NCBI GenBank assembly: GCA_903837305.1
Contig: CAILUB010000034.1
Coordinates: forward strand, 1-12,947
Direction of reading: 5' to 3'
Length of the DNA stretch: 12,947 nt
Source of the DNA: an uncultured Cytophagaceae bacterium
Lineage (GTDB): Bacteria; Bacteroidota; Bacteroidia; Cytophagales; Spirosomataceae
Shown here: piece after piece, positions 1 to 6,822 of the stretch
How the letters are laid out: the number at the start of each line of letters is the position of its first letter
How positions within the stretch are numbered: position 1 is the first letter of the stretch
The notes under the pieces: generated by a model
What the model was told of the DNA's origin: nothing
Databases searched by the model: none
What the model saw: the letters and a program-made list of their open reading frames with translations, nothing else
Translations under genes and position numbers: made by a program

Positions 1-1053
1 ATTAATGCGTGCATAGGCGCGGATAGCCTCTTCATTTTTCGTTTTTTTGGCTTCAGCATATAACCAGCCCAAGTTCTCCATTTCTTGTACGAAGGGAATC
101 CAATTCGCTTTTTGACTGGCTTTTATGGCAAACGCCGTTATTTTGCTATTTAAAGTCCCATCCTGTTTCGTGATGTTAGTCATCGCTAACTGAAGAGACT
201 TTACCTCTGAAGCTAATTCGGCTTGCCCTAACTTGCCCGCAATAATATCAAAATCTGCCACACCCGTCCAATGTGGTAAGGCATAATACGCAACAGCCCG
301 CGTAGGCAAATTAGATTGAACCGATCGCCAAACCAAGGGCTTTACCTCTGGCCATTGACGGGATGAACCATAAACTAATAAGACTGATTTTTGTGCTAAA
401 CTCGCATTTTCATACGTTTCTAATGCCTTTTTAAAGAAATCATTCGCTTTTAAAGAGGTGGAATAATCAGCAATTTCTAGCTGAGCCTCGGTTAAAGAAG
501 CTAACATGGACCAAACAGTCGCTAGGTTATTTACACCACCCGCTTGTAACATCGCCAAGGCCTTTTCTGAAGTAAATCCAGCAGGCATTGCAGAAATGGC
601 CCAAGAGGCTTTATAAATACCGATCGCTTTTATAAATGCTTTCTGGTGATTCGCATCCCAAGATTTAGAAGCTACTTTCAATGCTATCAAGTCGCGCGGA
701 GCGCTTAAGTAATTTTTAAGAATAAAGGCCATAACTTGTGGTCTCGACGACTTAAAGCTAGATAACCAAACAGCTGCATCCAAATGACTCAAAGTCATCA
801 TTTCCGCATTTTCGGTTAATCCAATCGCCAAGTAAGCCATCAATTCTGCCTTGTTTTTCGAAATGGATTTAATGAAAGATTCGGTGACTTGCGTAGGATC
901 ATAAGCGCCTTTCAAGGCATAAGCAGCTGATTTCAGACTTTTAAAATCTCCTTTCTCTGCTAAGGAACGTAAGCGATTTTGTTCTACCCGACTCGCATCT
1001 TGCGCGAAACCAGCTGAACTTATCAATAAAAATAGAAGTAGGTATCTCATCAT
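1..1053 (-). CDS. Exported alpha-helical repeat-like protein, C-terminus cut by the left edge
   Basis: An open frame of 351 codons runs from an ATG-ATG start at 1053 to the first base of the window without a stop, so the gene is partial at its 3' end. Residues 1-17 form a signal peptide (charged start, Leu/Phe core, likely cleavage after GFA before QD), so the product is exported. The rest is Ala/Leu/Lys-rich and looks all-alpha, with short amphipathic helices resembling HEAT- or TPR-like solenoids; no catalytic motif is visible. It starts 1 nt after the stop of the Gfo/Idh/MocA oxidoreductase gene, so the two are probably co-translated and share a pathway. In Bacteroidota such oxidoreductases often sit beside DUF1080 (3-keto-disaccharide hydrolase) proteins, some with helical repeats. 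A DUF1080 domain beyond the edge is possible but not seen. The family is not recognised; only the gene and its export are well supported. Confidence 0.8.
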   Translation of the reverse strand, partial: MMRYLLLFLLISSAGFAQDASRVEQNRLRSLAEKGDFKSLKSAAYALKGAYDPTQVTESFIKSISKNKAELMAYLAIGLTENAEMMTLSHLDAAVWLSSFKSSRPQVMAFILKNYLSAPRDLIALKVASKSWDANHQKAFIKAIGIYKASWAISAMPAGFTSEKALAMLQAGGVNNLATVWSMLASLTEAQLEIADYSTSLKANDFFKKALETYENASLAQKSVLLVYGSSRQWPEVKPLVWRSVQSNLPTRAVAYYALPHWTGVADFDIIAGKLGQAELASEVKSLQLAMTNITKQDGTLNSKITAFAIKASQKANWIPFVQEMENLGWLYAEAKKTKNEEAIRAYARIN

Positions 1054-1054
1054 T

Positions 1055-2311
1055 TTACAAAATATAAGGTGCGCGCATCGGTTGATCCATTAGGCGATTT
1101 GCCTCATCATCCCCTACGATTACTTGATTGATTGGATCGAATTTTAAATTTCGGTGTACCCTCATTGCAATTAAACCGAGGTTTATCAAGGTGCAAGAAC
1201 GGTACCCATTTTCTTCATTCAAGGCAAATTTCTTGCGATTTTTTACTGAATCGACAAAATCTGTTTGCTGCATCACTGGGTCCGGAAACTCGGCTAATTT
1301 CTTTTGCAAATCTGGAATATCTGACTGCATATTCCGGTACAGTTTCCCTTTAGGTCCTTCAATATAGGCGACTTTTTCGTCTTTTGCTTCTCCATCTAAG
1401 ACGATTTGGCATCCATCAGCATAGGTATACGTAATGCGATTAAAGATACCAACTGCATCTTTGTCTTGCACGGGTGCATCCACTTCGATGTAAACAGGAG
1501 ACTCATTATCCTTACCCAACATATATTGAATCGGGTCCAAGTAATGTTGTCCCATATCGCCTAAAGCACCTCCATCATAATCCCAATAACCTCGGAAGGT
1601 TTGGTGGGTACGATGTACATTATAAGGCTTATATGGCGCAGGCCCTAACCAACTTTCATAATCTAATTCCAAAGGCACTGGCTGCGGTGTCAAGTCTGTC
1701 TTCCCTACCCAGTAAAATTTCCAATCAAAACCTGTATGCTTACTCACCGTAAACTTCAATGGCCAGCCTAAAAGGCCCGAATCCACCACCTTCTTCATCG
1801 GCTTCACTGTAGTGTTCATTCCATAGAAGTTGCCTTCAAAACGGAACCACGTATTTAATCGAAATATACGACCATGTTGCTGAACGGCCTCTTTCAAGCG
1901 TTTTCCCTCCCCGATTGTACGCGTCATTGGCTTCTCACACCAAATATCTTTTCCCGCTCTCGCTGCATCCGCTGCCATGATTCCGTGCCAATGAGGCGGA
2001 GTGGCCACGTGAACAATATCTACTTCAGGCAACTGAATCATCTCCCGGTAATCGTGGAATGATTTAACACCCTTCTCGACTTTATCTAAACCAAGCTGCA
2101 GATTTTTTTTGTCTACATCGCATAGCGCAACCACCCGAGTACCTGCATAAGGTATGTGTCCTCGGCCCATTCCTCCGGTACCTATAATCGCTTTCGTTAA
2201 TTGATCAGAAGGCGCTAAAAAGCCCTTTCCTAATACGTGGCGTGGCACAATGCTGAACGCGGCCAAACCTAGAACAGATTGTTCTATAAATTTTCTTCTT
2301 GAAACTGACAT
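1055..2311 (-). CDS. Tat-exported Gfo/Idh/MocA family oxidoreductase
   Basis: The 418-residue protein is an NAD(P)-dependent oxidoreductase of the Gfo/Idh/MocA family, which acts on sugars and sugar derivatives. Residues 1-30 hold a twin-arginine signal (SRRKFIE followed by a hydrophobic stretch), which implies export folded, with its cofactor. The Rossmann fold shows the glycine motif GTGGMG at 44-49 and a loop VALCDVD at 61-67. The family's EKP motif is at 126-128; its Lys is the usual catalytic residue. GDMGQHYLDP at 251-260 fits the C-terminal substrate-binding domain. Length is normal for the exported Bacteroidota subgroup. The ATG at 2311 is chosen because it supplies the complete Tat signal. 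It lies 31 nt after the upstream SGNH gene, in an AT-rich spacer with an inverted repeat. The substrate cannot be read from sequence; a 3-keto-glycoside role is one possibility, given the downstream exported protein. Confidence 0.9.
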   Translation of the reverse strand: MSVSRRKFIEQSVLGLAAFSIVPRHVLGKGFLAPSDQLTKAIIGTGGMGRGHIPYAGTRVVALCDVDKKNLQLGLDKVEKGVKSFHDYREMIQLPEVDIVHVATPPHWHGIMAADAARAGKDIWCEKPMTRTIGEGKRLKEAVQQHGRIFRLNTWFRFEGNFYGMNTTVKPMKKVVDSGLLGWPLKFTVSKHTGFDWKFYWVGKTDLTPQPVPLELDYESWLGPAPYKPYNVHRTHQTFRGYWDYDGGALGDMGQHYLDPIQYMLGKDNESPVYIEVDAPVQDKDAVGIFNRITYTYADGCQIVLDGEAKDEKVAYIEGPKGKLYRNMQSDIPDLQKKLAEFPDPVMQQTDFVDSVKNRKKFALNEENGYRSCTLINLGLIAMRVHRNLKFDPINQVIVGDDEANRLMDQPMRAPYIL

Positions 2312-2329
2312 GTGTAAACAGGTTTTGCA

Positions 2330-2350
2330 CTAAATATAGGAATTATTTAG
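2330..2350. repeat. AT-rich inverted repeat in the spacer before the oxidoreductase gene
   Basis: Perfect 7-base arms, CTAAATA and TATTTAG, are separated by 7 bases. The repeat overlaps the stop codon of the upstream SGNH hydrolase gene (2343-2345). On the minus strand the right arm is part of TATATTTA, a one-mismatch version of the Bacteroidota -7 element TAnnTTTG, so this could be a weak promoter or operator for the oxidoreductase gene. The arms are too AT-rich for a strong terminator and no T-run follows. Chance is a real alternative. Confidence 0.3.
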
Positions 2351-3533
2351 GAATTCCAATGCTGACTGTGTGCTGATTCACTTGATTTTGCAAACTTTCG
2401 AAAGCTGGAAGGTCTCCCCAAGATTTGAATAGGGCCAAAACAAATAATTTTGCCTGTAATTGATACCCTTCTCTGGTTAGGTGCAATTGATCCTTTAAAA
2501 AACACCCATTTTTTACCCACTCCTCACTTGATCCAAACCCACCCATCACTTGATTCAAGTCATAAAAAGGTGCTGGAATTTCAGCTAAGGCTTGAACGAC
2601 TTCTTGTTGGTATTTCGGAATACGTTTTTGACTACGAGTATCTGGAGGACTAGTAAAAAGAAAAACGGTTTCAGGTGATTTGGCTTTCACTTCTTGCATA
2701 AATGTTTGAAGCGCCTGACGGTACGATTCGCTTTTCCAGTTTGCATTGTAGGCTTCATTGGTACCAAAAGAACATATAATCAGATCAGGCTTCAAGATTT
2801 CAATGTGATTTAAAACCAAATTTCCCCGCGATTTAAGGTGCGTAAATTGTGCTCCCGCTACTCCTAGGTCTAGGTATTCAATACCTTTTTGATCCGAAAA
2901 AATCTCAAGTCCATGCAAGGTAAACACATCTTGTGAGGCTGAACTTTTTTGTAGGCTTAGAGAAAATTGGCGCAACTCTTCAGCGCTTTCAAAATCCCAA
3001 AATGTAAATTTGCCACTAGTTACCCGCCGGGAAAGTTTAAAACTAGGACCTAAATTTGGCTCCATCGAACAGGAATCTGCAGTAGCCAAAATGCGAATTC
3101 GATTAAGGTTTGCTAGCGAATCTTTTAAAACAAACTGAATCTGAGCCGCACTATCACGCGTAGAGACGGCATAACCCGCTAATCCTATATTCCAACCTGT
3201 GGATGGCTGTAAAATTGAAGTCCCTTCCCAGCGACCTACCGCTTTTGATTTAAAGATGCGACCATCGACACTTTTGGCAAGACTATACGGAAATTGAATG
3301 CCTGATTGCTTAACCTGCAATAATCGTTTTATCTCTGTTGAAAAATGGCCAATCTGAACATGAGAATCTCCAAGTTGAAGCACCTTTAAGGTGCCAGATT
3401 TCCATTTTGTTGCTAAGGTGCTTAGGTCTGAATCCCGTTGAATGACATTGCAGGAATGGCAAACTTGGACTGAATCCACTTTGGCAAAAAGAGGCAGTGC
3501 TGACATCCAGAAAAAAAAGACGAGATACCTCAA
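2343..3533 (-). CDS. Secreted SGNH/GDSL hydrolase with a large insertion, Ape1-like
   Basis: The 396-residue protein is probably an exported esterase. Residues 1-17 form a signal peptide. SGNH block I is LGDSHVQ at 54-60 (nucleophile Ser57), block III is FGTNEA at 256-261 (Gly257, Asn259), and block V is DQLH at 348-351 (Asp348, His351). Between blocks I and III lie nearly 200 residues; roughly 90-215 look beta-rich and go beyond a plain SGNH fold. A GDSH block with an inserted beta domain is the layout known from peptidoglycan O-acetylesterase Ape1; that assignment is inferred. The start is TTG, overlapping the MBOAT gene's TGA as TTGA. No in-frame ATG lies upstream before a stop, and the next ATG (codon 10) would cut the signal peptide. 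It is the third of three overlapping genes with an MBOAT acyltransferase, so it could remove acetyl groups or complete their transfer. Confidence 0.85.
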   Translation of the reverse strand: MRYLVFFFWMSALPLFAKVDSVQVCHSCNVIQRDSDLSTLATKWKSGTLKVLQLGDSHVQIGHFSTEIKRLLQVKQSGIQFPYSLAKSVDGRIFKSKAVGRWEGTSILQPSTGWNIGLAGYAVSTRDSAAQIQFVLKDSLANLNRIRILATADSCSMEPNLGPSFKLSRRVTSGKFTFWDFESAEELRQFSLSLQKSSASQDVFTLHGLEIFSDQKGIEYLDLGVAGAQFTHLKSRGNLVLNHIEILKPDLIICSFGTNEAYNANWKSESYRQALQTFMQEVKAKSPETVFLFTSPPDTRSQKRIPKYQQEVVQALAEIPAPFYDLNQVMGGFGSSEEWVKNGCFLKDQLHLTREGYQLQAKLFVLALFKSWGDLPAFESLQNQVNQHTVSIGIPK

Positions 3534-5023
3534 AATTGAAAGTAGATAAAGGGTTGAACTAAGGTGTCACGAAATTGAATAATAAGCTGTAATGCGATTA
3601 ATAAAAAGATAAACCAAAAAAAAGAAGGGACATAAAAGCTTGCTTCAAAGCCTTTTTGCTTCCAGTTTGATGGAAGTATTATCCACATTAATAACCCGAT
3701 TAGCAAGATAGCGAGTTCATTTCTAGAAAACCAAAAACTCCTAAAATCCACCTCAGAAGTAAGTGTACACATTTGATTCAGCATAATGAGGGCCGTATCA
3801 AAATCCCTGGCTCGGAAGAAAATCCAACAGAAAGTGACAAATATAAAAGTGATTATACCGCCCAGAAAATCCATCAAACGTCCATTCGGCAGGTATTTAT
3901 GCAGCGATTTGTGAAAGGCTAGCGCTAATCCATGTGCTGCACCCCAAAAAATAAATTGCCAACTAGCCCCGTGCCAAAAACCTCCAATTAACATCGTCAA
4001 AAACAAAAAAACATAGGTATTAAAGCTACCTTTTCTATTTCCACCCAATGGAATGTAGATGTAATCTCGCAACCAGGAAGACAGAGAAATGTGCCATTTG
4101 CGCCAAAATTCAGTCACATTGGACGATCCATAGGGGTTATCAAAATTTTCCTTCAAGCGATAACCTAACATTAATGCTAAACCAATGGCAATATCTGAAT
4201 AACCTGAAAAGTCAAAATAGATCTGGAAACTGTAAGCAATGGCCCCTAAAATATTCTCTCCTCCGGTGTAAAATGCCGGGTTATCGAAAACCATATCGAC
4301 ATATTTTCCCAGATAATCTGCAATTAAAAGTTTCTTTAAAAGTCCCGAAATAATGCGAAACAAACTCTCTTTGTAGCGACGCGCATCAGGGCTTTCAGGA
4401 GAATTAATTTGGCCTAAAAAATCCTTGGCCCGAACGATGGGACCTGCCACTAAATGAGGAAAGAAGGTCATATAAAAGGCATAATCGAGGAAGCTTTTAG
4501 AGGACCGAATCTCCCCGCGAAATACGTCCACTACATAGGATATCGATTGGAATGTGTAAAATGAAATCCCGATGGGCAGAAATAAATCCACCGGTTCGAA
4601 ATGGGTTAACAAGAGCCAATTGGTGTTCGCTAAAATAAAGTTAGCGTATTTGAAGTAGAGTAGAAATGATAAACTAAAGAGAACAGCGAACGTGGCCCAA
4701 ACCCTTTTGGTGCTTCCCTCCGTTCGATCGATTCTCCGAGCGAAAAAAAAGTCAATGACAATTTGAAACAAAAATAGCACTAAAAAAGGGCCGCTCGATT
4801 TATAATAAAAGAATAAACTAAAGGCGATTAAATAAATCTTACGCAATGAATTTTGGGTAAATAGAATCGCATAGAAAAACAGAAAAAGGCCGAAGACAAA
4901 TAGGAAAGAAAACTCCGTGAAAAACCAAGGCTCTTTCGTGGAATACAGCATAAATTCACGAAGGAGCTGCTCAAATGGGATCGACCCTATCGCCTTTTCA
5001 ATAACCTCTGTAATCTGCTGCAT
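3530..5023 (-). CDS. MBOAT family O-acyltransferase (AlgI/PatA-like)
   Basis: This 497-residue polytopic membrane protein should carry acyl (usually acetyl) groups across the inner membrane for transfer to an exported glycan. Many hydrophobic segments are visible, from about 35-55 to 465-485. The family core is present: SFQIYFDFSGYSDIAIG at 265-281, FWRKWHISLSSWLRDYIYIPLGG at about 307-328 with His311, and GGFWHGASW at 347-355 with the invariant catalytic His351. Length fits AlgI-like proteins. The ATG at 5023 lies inside the upstream SGNH gene, giving a 26-base overlap. A later Met at codon 25 is possible, but similar Bacteroidota proteins also carry a short N-terminal extension. SGNH hydrolases flank it on both sides, as in AlgI/AlgJ/AlgX and PatA/PatB systems. 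Whether the acceptor is peptidoglycan or an exopolysaccharide is unknown; the nearby glucosaminidase tilts towards peptidoglycan. Confidence 0.92.
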   Translation of the reverse strand: MQQITEVIEKAIGSIPFEQLLREFMLYSTKEPWFFTEFSFLFVFGLFLFFYAILFTQNSLRKIYLIAFSLFFYYKSSGPFLVLFLFQIVIDFFFARRIDRTEGSTKRVWATFAVLFSLSFLLYFKYANFILANTNWLLLTHFEPVDLFLPIGISFYTFQSISYVVDVFRGEIRSSKSFLDYAFYMTFFPHLVAGPIVRAKDFLGQINSPESPDARRYKESLFRIISGLLKKLLIADYLGKYVDMVFDNPAFYTGGENILGAIAYSFQIYFDFSGYSDIAIGLALMLGYRLKENFDNPYGSSNVTEFWRKWHISLSSWLRDYIYIPLGGNRKGSFNTYVFLFLTMLIGGFWHGASWQFIFWGAAHGLALAFHKSLHKYLPNGRLMDFLGGIITFIFVTFCWIFFRARDFDTALIMLNQMCTLTSEVDFRSFWFSRNELAILLIGLLMWIILPSNWKQKGFEASFYVPSFFWFIFLLIALQLIIQFRDTLVQPFIYFQF

Positions 5024-5849
5024 TTAACACAATAGCTTTGTATTTTTTAGGATACCCAAAACGTCCCGGTGGCATCATCCGCATCTTCCAACGACTTGAT
5101 TCTTGTAACCAATTCGCCACATTTCCCATCCAAATTCGATAACCAGGCAAGGATGGATGTCTACCGTCCGTTGCTTTAGGTAAAACTAAGTTTTTCGAGG
5201 AGAAAAAGGCCGCAGAATCCGCGGCAGCCTGAAATGCATCCGAGACCACATAATCATACCCCCAATTCGTAGGACCAATCCAGGCGTAAGGAAGGCCGTT
5301 TAATCGTTTATGAAAGGATTTAGCGAGTGCTTTTCTTGTCAGATAGTCCTTTGCTAAAACTTCATTAAGCCCAAATAAAACAAAAACGAAAGTAGGTCGG
5401 TAGCGTTTGATAATTTTAGAAATGGTATCCGACTTTGCAAAGTTCAACGTAGTGGCTGATGCCCATTCTACGGTGGCGACTAGCTTGTGACCGTTACTTT
5501 GGCAATAATCATTTAATACATTTTTTAATCCTCCCGCTTCAGAATCTCCAATTAAGATAACCCGATGGCGCGTAGAATCGTTTAGGCTAGAATCAGGCAA
5601 AACAGGCTCTGGTATGTCAGAGTAAACCATTTTTGCTGTATCCTTAGGAACTACATACGTAGGAATGGTGTCAATTTTCGCCACCTCGATGATTTGTGAA
5701 ACCTGTTCCACGGGTGTTTCTATCTCGAATAACTTCTTGATTTCTTGATCCGCTATTAAATACGTGCTAGGAATATAACTATACAAATACAGCGCAGAAC
5801 ACGCTAAAATGAAACCAAGAGCTGCCCAAAACAAATAAAACCTTTTCAT
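4998..5849 (-). CDS. Membrane-anchored SGNH hydrolase, partner of the MBOAT protein
   Basis: The 283-residue protein has an N-terminal hydrophobic segment (about 5-26) that is probably an uncleaved anchor, then a flexible stretch to about 94 rich in Pro, Thr and acidic residues, then an SGNH domain facing the periplasm. Block I is ILIGDSEAGG at 98-107 (Ser103), block III is FGLNEV at 159-164 (Gly160, Asn162), and block V is DGRH at 228-231 (Asp228, His231). The full Ser-Gly-Asn-His set is present. It resembles DUF459-type SGNH proteins and acts like a PatB/AlgJ partner: such proteins pass acetyl groups from the MBOAT channel to the glycan. This function is inferred from the 26-base overlap with the MBOAT gene, which implies coupled translation. 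An AAGGA site at 5859-5863, 9 nt before the ATG, may help initiation. An esterase role is the alternative. Confidence 0.85.
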   Translation of the reverse strand: MKRFYLFWAALGFILACSALYLYSYIPSTYLIADQEIKKLFEIETPVEQVSQIIEVAKIDTIPTYVVPKDTAKMVYSDIPEPVLPDSSLNDSTRHRVILIGDSEAGGLKNVLNDYCQSNGHKLVATVEWASATTLNFAKSDTISKIIKRYRPTFVFVLFGLNEVLAKDYLTRKALAKSFHKRLNGLPYAWIGPTNWGYDYVVSDAFQAAADSAAFFSSKNLVLPKATDGRHPSLPGYRIWMGNVANWLQESSRWKMRMMPPGRFGYPKKYKAIVLNAADYRGY

Positions 5850-5850
5850 C

Positions 5851-5872
5851 TTAATCTATCCTTAATCTATCC
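5851..5872 (-). repeat. 11-bp tandem duplication at a stop/start junction
   Basis: Two exact head-to-tail copies of GGATAGATTAA (minus strand) fill the junction. The first copy carries the last codons and TAA stop of the glucosaminidase gene; the second ends 1 nt before the ATG of the SGNH hydrolase gene. The join between copies creates AAGGA, a Shine-Dalgarno-like site 9 nt before that ATG. Removing one copy would leave the stop intact and a 1-nt gap. Confidence 0.85.
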
Positions 5873-6305
5873 GCACAAAAGATTTTTTCATTAAGCTTAT
5901 CCAACGATTTGCATTCGCCGCGTAGCGTGCCTTTGCCATCGCTCTGGTCCATTTCATCGAATCTGGATCACCCTTTAAATTTGGATAGTATTTTTTGCTG
6001 GCCAAAACCTCGCAAAAAGCAATTATACTATCTTCAGGACGTGCAAAATGTGTGTAGCTTGATTTACTTTTTTTGGAATATTTACCTCGTAAACCGAAGT
6101 AATTATTCTGTTTAATCGATTGTTTAGATTGTCCAAAACCCGATTCACAAATCCCTACTGCAATGATTAATTTAGCGGGTATTCCATACACTGATGACAA
6201 AGAATCAATGAAGGGTTTGTAGCGTTGGATTTTCTCCTTTGTTCCCTCCACTGCGTTCGCCGTTAAATAAACGAAGAAAAAGAAAAATAAGGCGATTTGC
6301 TTCAT
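5862..6305 (-). CDS. Secreted glucosaminidase-domain peptidoglycan hydrolase
   Basis: A small (147-residue) peptidoglycan hydrolase of the glucosaminidase family (FlgJ C-terminal/LytG type), which cuts beta-1,4 bonds in the glycan strand. The ATG at 6305 begins a Phe-rich signal peptide (about 18 residues ending TANA). A TTG three codons upstream (6314) also opens the frame, but it lies inside the promoter -7 region and is less likely. Numbering from 6305, the domain holds the catalytic Glu54 in ICESGFGQS (52-60), the family motif NNYFGLRG (67-74), and a C-terminal YAANANRW (128-135) typical of the fold. There is no LysM, SH3 or other wall-binding domain, so this is a minimal single-domain enzyme. 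It follows lutC by 19 nt but has its own promoter, and it leads the group with the SGNH and MBOAT genes. This suggests a link between glycan acetylation and wall turnover. No flagellar genes are near. Confidence 0.88.
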   Translation of the reverse strand: MKQIALFFFFFVYLTANAVEGTKEKIQRYKPFIDSLSSVYGIPAKLIIAVGICESGFGQSKQSIKQNNYFGLRGKYSKKSKSSYTHFARPEDSIIAFCEVLASKKYYPNLKGDPDSMKWTRAMAKARYAANANRWISLMKKSFVRID

Positions 6306-6311
6306 AGGAGG

Positions 6312-6349
6312 CAAAAATACAAAATTATGGGTGGATTACCACCGTCAAA
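6312..6349 (-). promoter_or_regulatory. Bacteroidota-type promoter for the envelope gene group
   Basis: On the minus strand, TTTG (6349-6346) is followed after 18 nt by TAATTTTG (6327-6320), an exact match to the Bacteroidota -7 consensus TAnnTTTG. A second match, TATTTTTG, follows directly (6319-6312). The expected transcript would start only a few nucleotides before the glucosaminidase ATG at 6305, giving a very short leader. The elements overlap the last codons and stop of lutC. The match is by consensus only. Confidence 0.6.
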
Positions 6350-6822
6350 CTTCGTGCACCATGCGCACCTATCACGAGCGATTGCTCAATATCGGCGGTC
6401 TTCGAAGGACCAGCTAAAAATAAACCAAAGCTCGAATTCGGTTTTTTTAATTCCTCGTATGCCGCATGCATATTCGGAACAATTTTCTTTACATTAATCA
6501 CTAAATGTTGGCAAATGAATGGCGCCACCCGATGAGGCATCGCCTCTTCTGTCAACCAAATCGCCCCATTTTCTGCCACCACAAATTCTCCATCAATCTC
6601 CAGCACCTCCACCTCTGCTAAACTCAATCCATCCAACGTTTTATCATATCGACGTCTACCTGGAAATACTATTTCTAATTCTTCTTTAGTCATAATTCGC
6701 GCACCCACCACTTCTAGAGAGGCTCTAAAATCAAAATCAATTGATGCACCTTTAAAATCACCTGGATGATTCACTGGTTCAAGTGGCTCAATTTTCCTTA
6801 AAATTTGATCTCTTGCGCTCAT
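6325..6822 (-). CDS. lutC: LutC, LUD-domain subunit of the L-lactate oxidation complex
   Basis: The 165-residue protein is a LUD-domain (DUF162) protein that, with LutA and LutB, oxidises L-lactate to pyruvate in the cytoplasm. The family's closing stretch, GPSKTADIEQSLVIGAHGAR at 138-157, is intact, as is GEFVVAENGAIWLTEE at 77-92. The protein is shorter than Bacillus LutC (about 240 residues), the loss being mainly N-terminal and internal. Both ends are well formed, so it looks compact rather than truncated. The ATG overlaps the lutB stop as ATGA, which implies translational coupling and fixes the start. It is the last gene of the rhamnose/lactate operon; its 3' end also holds the promoter and dyad for the next group. 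LutC's exact role in the complex is not settled in the literature as I know it. Confidence 0.92.
   Translation of the reverse strand: MSARDQILRKIEPLEPVNHPGDFKGASIDFDFRASLEVVGARIMTKEELEIVFPGRRRYDKTLDGLSLAEVEVLEIDGEFVVAENGAIWLTEEAMPHRVAPFICQHLVINVKKIVPNMHAAYEELKKPNSSFGLFLAGPSKTADIEQSLVIGAHGARSLTVVIHP
6330..6343 (-). terminator. GC-rich dyad at the end of lutC: weak terminator or operator
   Basis: GGTGGTAATCCACC forms a perfect 5-bp stem with a 4-nt loop inside the last codons of lutC. It is followed by T-rich sequence (TAATTTTGTATTTTTG), so it could act as a weak intrinsic terminator for the rhamnose/lactate operon. It also lies between the -33 and -7 elements of the promoter just described, where a dyad could bind a regulator. 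The short stem and interrupted T-run keep confidence low. Confidence 0.35.

Noticed and set aside
4048..4353. 101-codon plus-strand open frame opposite the MBOAT gene.
   Set aside because: It is a reverse-strand shadow of a gene with clear family motifs, has no recognisable domain, and would be the only plus-strand gene in the window. The other plus-strand frames were dropped for the same reasons.
5862..6305. Glucosaminidase as a flagellar FlgJ.
   Set aside because: It has its own signal peptide, lacks the FlgJ rod-cap domain, and no flagellar gene is in the window.
6306..6314. TTG at 6314 as the start of the glucosaminidase gene, adding three residues.
   Set aside because: The ATG at 6305 gives a standard signal peptide, and the TTG lies inside the second TAnnTTTG promoter element, upstream of the likely transcript start.
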